Of a stretch of 36,278 nt of DNA, positions 33,072 to 36,278 are shown in pieces. The notes beneath the pieces were generated by a model. The model saw nothing but the letters and a program-made list of their open reading frames with translations, did no database searches and was not told the origin of the DNA. The translations under genes were made by a program, and so were the position numbers. Every line of letters starts with the position of its first letter. Positions within the stretch are counted from its first letter, which is position 1. The stretch lies in IMG/VR virus record IMGVR_UViG_3300021596_000005, positions 1-36,278 of that record; one strand, given 5' to 3'. This DNA comes from a virus.

Positions 33072-33554
33072 TTAGACTTTAGTCTTGTAGACGTATTCTA
33101 GGGTGAGTGTTGCCTTACCTACAGTGGGCGAGACCACAGGGGAAGTACCACCAATAGTACGAGTAACACGTTCAGCAGCAGTAGTACCTGTTGCTGAGGA
33201 CTGAGCCCATGTACCTGTACCTGTAGAAGCTGGTGTTTTAGTACCAATAGCTTCTAGTTCAGCTTCAGAGAGAACAATCCCGTTGGTACCAGGAGCCGTA
33301 CCACCAAAGATGATGGTAGGGGAAGTACCTGTCAAGTTGAATGCTTCGTCTACACGAAGAATTGCTCGCTTGAATTGCGCACCACGAGGGATGACAACAG
33401 GAGGCAGGAAAGCGCTGTTAATTGAAGCACCAGTAAAAGCAATTGAGAGTTGTTGGATTGAATCCTGTGAACGCTCAACGCCTACAGAGCCACCTGTTTC
33501 ACGGGCTCCGTAAAAGTTGCTGACGTTTAGGCCAGCAGTATTTTCAAAAGGCAT
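33072..33554 (-). CDS. Probable head decoration or minor capsid protein
   Basis: A 160-aa Ser/Thr/Gly-rich, beta-like protein without motifs, placed directly after the major capsid gene and ahead of a hairpin terminator. Position and composition fit a decoration or minor head protein, but no family is recognised. Confidence 0.55.
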   Translation of the reverse strand: MPFENTAGLNVSNFYGARETGGSVGVERSQDSIQQLSIAFTGASINSAFLPPVVIPRGAQFKRAILRVDEAFNLTGTSPTIIFGGTAPGTNGIVLSEAELEAIGTKTPASTGTGTWAQSSATGTTAAERVTRTIGGTSPVVSPTVGKATLTLEYVYKTKV

Positions 33555-33567
33555 GTATATCCCCTAA

Positions 33568-34008
33568 TTATGAGTTAACAGCGGAAGTAATTACGATACC
33601 TAGCGTGTCAACACGTTGTGTACCAAAACCCCAGCGTGAGGAAGTTACGAACTCATCACGACGTAGATCCTTGTTGCGCTCGCCTTCAACTCGGGGCATA
33701 CGACGCCATGCAGCCATAATTGGCTTGGTGTTGTCGTCAGCTACGCACATGAATACGTTAGCAACGCCGTTAGCAACAGTAGTAGTACCATCACTGAATG
33801 AACCAGTCTGTAGACGGTTTGAAGTGATGATGTTCCAGCCATATAGATTCATCATGAATTGATGGTCACGATCCCAGCCACTAGCAAGAATCTTCTCGCC
33901 GAAGGGGGTAACGTCACGACCAATTGAGATGAGCTTATCTAGTGTAGCACCAACAACAGGGTCAACGATAGCAACACGGCCAGCCATAGGAACGTTCTTG
34001 GATAGCAC
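33568..34008 (-). pseudogene. Major capsid protein, C-terminal part (out of frame)
   Basis: 146 codons with NVPMAGRVAIVDPVVGATL, NGVANVFMCVADDNTKP and RVEGERNKDLRRDEFVTSSR, highly typical of the capsid protein type in several podovirus-like phages. It is in the +1 frame relative to the N-terminal half. Nominal start is GTG 34008, which is not a believable natural start. As I recall the family, about 50 residues between the two halves are absent. Confidence 0.8.
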
Positions 34009-34348
34009 GAGTTGATTCGCTTGAGCGAGCAGCCATCAGGGCTTCAACTTGAGCACCGTCTTCACGGAGTTCGTCAGTTACATACCAAGCATCACCAACA
34101 TAGTCAGTAATGGTTAGCAATACTTCACCTGATTCGATAGGGCTATAGTCGAACGGAACTTCTTCAGCGCCGTCTTGGATAGTTACTGAACCGATGGTTT
34201 TAATGTGCAGTGTGTTGCCTGAACCGAAATCAGAAACGTTGCGATAGAAAGCGCCGGGTAGAAGACCATCTTCTAGGTTACGCAGAATGAACGCAGAATA
34301 CTGTTCGGCTTCAATAAACGCAGTGCTGTTTGCACGGTTTTGTGCCAT
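33962..34348 (-). pseudogene. Major capsid protein, N-terminal part (out of frame)
   Basis: 128 codons starting MAQNRANSTAFIEAEQYSAF after AAGGAC. Motifs NVSDFGSGNTLHIKTIGS and DYVGDAWYVTDELREDGAQ are those of a major capsid protein. The match ends at STRAIQE; the remaining ten or so residues before the stop are frame junk, and the C-terminal half follows in the other frame. The capsid would not assemble without a join, so this is an assembly problem, a defect or recoding. Confidence 0.8.
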
Positions 34349-34351
34349 TTA

Positions 34352-35167
34352 TTAAGTCCTTTTAAATACTTTGTTATAGACAGTCGGATTACTTAAGTCA
34401 TAAGTAGTAAGGCCCTGCGCTAAAAGCTCATCCACCATTTGCTTGGCATTCTGAAGTTCTGCACGTTGTTCTTGACTGGTAGCACCAATTAGAACAGGTT
34501 TACTGTTACGACCAATAGCCGAATTACTAGGCGGATTGATTGCCGCCGTATTCACTGAACCACCAGGAACAAGTCCTGGCTTTTGAGGCTCAGAACGAAT
34601 ACCTAGGGCAGCGAGAGCAGCGCTCGGACTTTTAGCGGCTAAAGCATTAATATCTGCTTTAGACATACCGAGTTCTGTGGCTTTGCTGTAGAAAACTTCT
34701 TCAGCTTTTTCTCCAAATTGTTCACGAACCTTAGCAACAACTGCTTGAATATTTGCAGCTTGTACAGCTTGTTCTTGAACTTTGGTCAACTGAGAGTTAA
34801 CTAGATTAGCAATTACCTCTTCATCAACACGCGCTGGCTGGTTAACCGCTGTGTTCTGATTCTGAGTTAGCTGTCGTACAGTTTCTTCAAGAGTAGTGAT
34901 CTTATCCACTTGAGGCTTTAGCTCATTCAATTGACGTTCCTTTTCATCAAGTTGCTGCTTGAGAGTAGGAATGTATTCTTGAGAAGCTTTAAGAGCCTTC
35001 AGTGCATCTTCTACTGAACGGTACTTAGGCTGTCCCTGTTCATTACGAATTTCCATTAGCATGGTGGCTAACGCATCGTTCTGATTAGGAGTGGGATTGC
35101 TACCCGCATTAGGGATTGCAGGGGTCTGCTGATTAATTTCGTTTCCGAAGATAGTCTGGTCTGACAT
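34352..35167 (-). CDS. Capsid scaffolding protein
   Basis: A 271-aa, Gln/Ala/Glu-rich, helical protein starting MSDQTIFGNEINQQ; the open frame continues upstream into tRNA-Tyr, so the start at 35167 is preferred. It has a coiled-coil (about residues 65-105: LKQQLDEKERQLNELKPQV) and a basic C-terminus ending VYNKVFKRT. It directly precedes the capsid gene as in T7-like phages. It would guide capsid assembly and be removed afterwards. Confidence 0.8.
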   Translation of the reverse strand: MSDQTIFGNEINQQTPAIPNAGSNPTPNQNDALATMLMEIRNEQGQPKYRSVEDALKALKASQEYIPTLKQQLDEKERQLNELKPQVDKITTLEETVRQLTQNQNTAVNQPARVDEEVIANLVNSQLTKVQEQAVQAANIQAVVAKVREQFGEKAEEVFYSKATELGMSKADINALAAKSPSAALAALGIRSEPQKPGLVPGGSVNTAAINPPSNSAIGRNSKPVLIGATSQEQRAELQNAKQMVDELLAQGLTTYDLSNPTVYNKVFKRT

Positions 35168-35196
35168 TATCTCGATGATACTTTCTAAGAAGTGAA

Positions 35197-35279
35197 TGGT
35201 GGATGGTCTAGGTAACGATCCTAGTGGGCATTGCATCTGTTTTACAGACAGACCTCGCTCCTTACGAGACTACCCATCC
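35197..35279 (-). tRNA. tRNA-Tyr (GUA), long variable arm
   Basis: Read on the minus strand: anticodon stem TCTGT/ACAGA with loop CTGTAAA gives anticodon GTA. The acceptor is GGATGGG/ACCATCC (one G-A mismatch), D-stem CTCG/CGAG, an 11-nt variable arm, T-stem CTAGG/CCTAG and encoded CCA. The T-loop is ATCGTTA instead of the usual TTCGANT, and the D-arm spacing is odd, so the tRNA may be degenerate or unusual. Confidence 0.75.
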
Positions 35280-35280
35280 A

Positions 35281-35354
35281 TGGTGCCTCATGCCTGAATC
35301 GAACAGACATCAGAGCGTTACAAAGGCCCTGTTTTCCCATTAAACTAATGAGGC
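35281..35354 (-). tRNA. tRNA-Thr (UGU)
   Basis: Read on the minus strand: acceptor GCCTCAT/ATGAGGC, D-stem GTTT/AAAC, anticodon loop TTTGTAA (anticodon TGT), T-stem GTCTG/CAGGC with TTCGATT loop, discriminator A and encoded CCA. The closing pair of the anticodon stem is a C-C mismatch. It lies one base from tRNA-Tyr. Confidence 0.88.
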
Positions 35355-35359
35355 ATAAC

Positions 35360-35445
35360 TGGCGGAGCGTAAAGGAATCGAACCATTACCCTTTCCAGAG
35401 TAGCCAGGTTTTCAAGACCTGTTTGTGCCCTGCACGCTACACTCC
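35360..35445 (-). tRNA. tRNA-Ser (UGA)
   Basis: Read on the minus strand: acceptor GGAGTGT/ACGCTCC, anticodon stem CAGGT/ACCTG with loop CTTGAAA (anticodon TGA), a long serine-type variable arm, T-arm with TTCGATT loop (one T-T mismatch), discriminator G and encoded CCA. Confidence 0.9.
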
Positions 35446-35499
35446 TAAGTATTTGATAAGGTTCGTTCGTAAACTCACTCACTCTTATCTATACTATAT

Positions 35500-35526
35500 A
35501 TTATATACAAAGTATAATACCGTAAA
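35500..35526 (-). promoter_or_regulatory. Possible promoter for the tRNA and scaffold-capsid transcript
   Basis: On the minus strand a perfect TATAAT (35500-35505) follows TTTACG (35521-35526) with a 15-bp spacer, in an 84-bp AT-rich gap upstream of tRNA-Ser. The spacer is shorter than the usual 17, and the gap is AT-rich overall, so this is tentative. Confidence 0.35.
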
Positions 35527-35529
35527 ATA

Positions 35530-35793
35530 TTACTCTTCTAGACTAGAAGCTGCTAAAAGTGAACGTATTTCGCGTAAAGCTCGTTCGTATCCGATTGCGT
35601 CTGCTTGTTTTAACGCCCAAGAAGGACTAGCATACTCTTCTTCGGATACTCTTTTTGTGCGTCTACTCTCAATCTTTTCTTCTAAAATTTGAGTGAGCCT
35701 AGAGCGTAAGAGAGCTGTGGCTTGCAGCTCTCTTTCCATCTCTACACGTTTCTCACCTGTTAGACCTTTGGTCCAGGCTGTCTTATATGCCAT
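35530..35793 (-). CDS. Small helical protein after the portal gene
   Basis: An 87-aa protein rich in Arg, Glu and Leu, probably a coiled-coil (KRVEMERELQATALLRSRL). It overlaps the portal stop by one base. No family is recognised; position suggests a head-assembly or minor virion role. Confidence 0.65.
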   Translation of the reverse strand: MAYKTAWTKGLTGEKRVEMERELQATALLRSRLTQILEEKIESRRTKRVSEEEYASPSWALKQADAIGYERALREIRSLLAASSLEE

Positions 35794-36278
35794 TACATTT
35801 CAGGAACTTCTTGTTCCATTGCAAGTTGGTTTTCATCTTGTGCGATTGCTGACAAGCGTTGTTGTTCAGCACCTTCGTACACAGCGGAGTTAGGACTGAA
35901 TAGATCAAAGCGTGACAGACCAAGCATGTCTTCAACCATAACCGTGAGGTTCTTTGTATTGACATGAGGAGCAATCTGTTGCCATAGCTGCGTATTAGCA
36001 AGACCTGTAATGTTCTGAACAAGCTGAGCCTTAGCAGCAAAGTGTCTAGCACCAATAGGACGTAGCTTACCAGAAGCTGTAATGTCATCTTTCGTAATCT
36101 TCATGAAAGAGGTAACACCTAGATCATTATCAATTACGCGAGCTACATCTTCTCTGTCCATGCTACGTCTAGCAACTTCCAACATAGCGTTTAGAACTTG
36201 TTCTAGAAGCTCAATCTCAAAGTGTGTAGTTTTCTCTTGGAAGATACGACCAGCAGCATTCTGTAGCTGTTGTACTTC
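35793..36278 (-). CDS. Portal (head-tail connector) protein, C-terminal part
   Basis: The frame is open to the window edge, so the gene start lies outside; the visible ATG at 36185 is internal. FELVLNAMLEVARRSMDRED-like helices, DLGVTSFMKITKDDI and GKLRPIGARHFA resemble the C-terminal domain of T7-type portal proteins. It is followed by the small helical gene, tRNAs, scaffold and capsid, the normal head-gene order. At least 161 residues visible. Confidence 0.8.
   Translation of the reverse strand, partial: EVQQLQNAAGRIFQEKTTHFEIELLEQVLNAMLEVARRSMDREDVARVIDNDLGVTSFMKITKDDITASGKLRPIGARHFAAKAQLVQNITGLANTQLWQQIAPHVNTKNLTVMVEDMLGLSRFDLFSPNSAVYEGAEQQRLSAIAQDENQLAMEQEVPEM

Noticed and set aside
1-36278. 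CRISPR arrays, insertion sequences, diversity-generating retroelement, integrase or attachment site
   Set aside because: No regular repeats with spacers, terminal inverted repeats, reverse transcriptase or integrase motifs were seen.
17745-36278. Lysis genes (holin, endolysin, spanin)
   Set aside because: No gene in the late arm shows a holin-like membrane pattern or a lysozyme or amidase motif.

Overview
The window is part of a lytic, podovirus-like (short-tailed) phage genome infecting an unidentified bacterium. The evidence is a T7-like replication set (zinc-finger primase/helicase, family A DNA polymerase, 5'-3' exonuclease, SSB-like protein), a T7-like head and short-tail set (portal, scaffold, capsid, two tail tubular proteins, internal virion proteins including one of 1705 aa), tRNA genes, and tightly packed genes with ATGA overlaps. 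There is no rRNA, no integrase and no clear host gene. One amidoligase belongs to the family named after coliphage phiEco32. Host and taxonomy cannot be fixed from sequence alone. No phage RNA polymerase, terminase or lysis gene is visible here, so these probably lie outside the window.

Layout. (1) 1-6321, + strand: a ligation island with a class I glutamine amidotransferase (cut by the window edge), an opposite-strand HNH endonuclease, tRNA-Arg(UCU), ATP-grasp ligase, class II (Ntn) amidotransferase fused to a zinc ribbon, phiEco32-type amidoligase, an unknown 200-aa protein, a second amidoligase, a second ATP-grasp ligase and a small protein. (2) 6318-15205, + strand: replication, recombination and nucleotide metabolism (primase/helicase, HTH protein, DNA polymerase, SSB-like protein, exonuclease, HNH nucleases, DUF3310, ThyX, metallophosphoesterase, MazG-like). 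(3) 15202-17555, + strand: monomeric B12-dependent ribonucleotide reductase interrupted by a group I intron. (4) 17556-17744: convergent terminators. (5) 17745-36278, - strand: tail and virion-associated proteins, ejection proteins, tail tubes, capsid, scaffold, three tRNAs (Tyr, Thr, Ser) and the C-terminus of the portal.

The left arm would be early/middle genes and the right arm late genes, transcribed towards each other. The ligation island is the most interesting part: it encodes almost only enzymes that activate carboxylates and form or hydrolyse amide bonds, so together they could build or attach a small peptide-like product or modify a protein or cell-wall peptide. The substrate is unknown.

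The second theme is broken genes. The primase/helicase and the major capsid protein are each split into two frames and appear to lack an internal segment. The exonuclease start is displaced by an HNH gene and is out of frame. A tail-region gene is shifted by one base at a T-run, a GNAT gene has an in-frame TGA, and an endonuclease VII gene survives only as its C-terminus. Homing endonucleases explain some of these. The lesions in essential genes suggest either assembly error, a defective genome, or unrecognised recoding.
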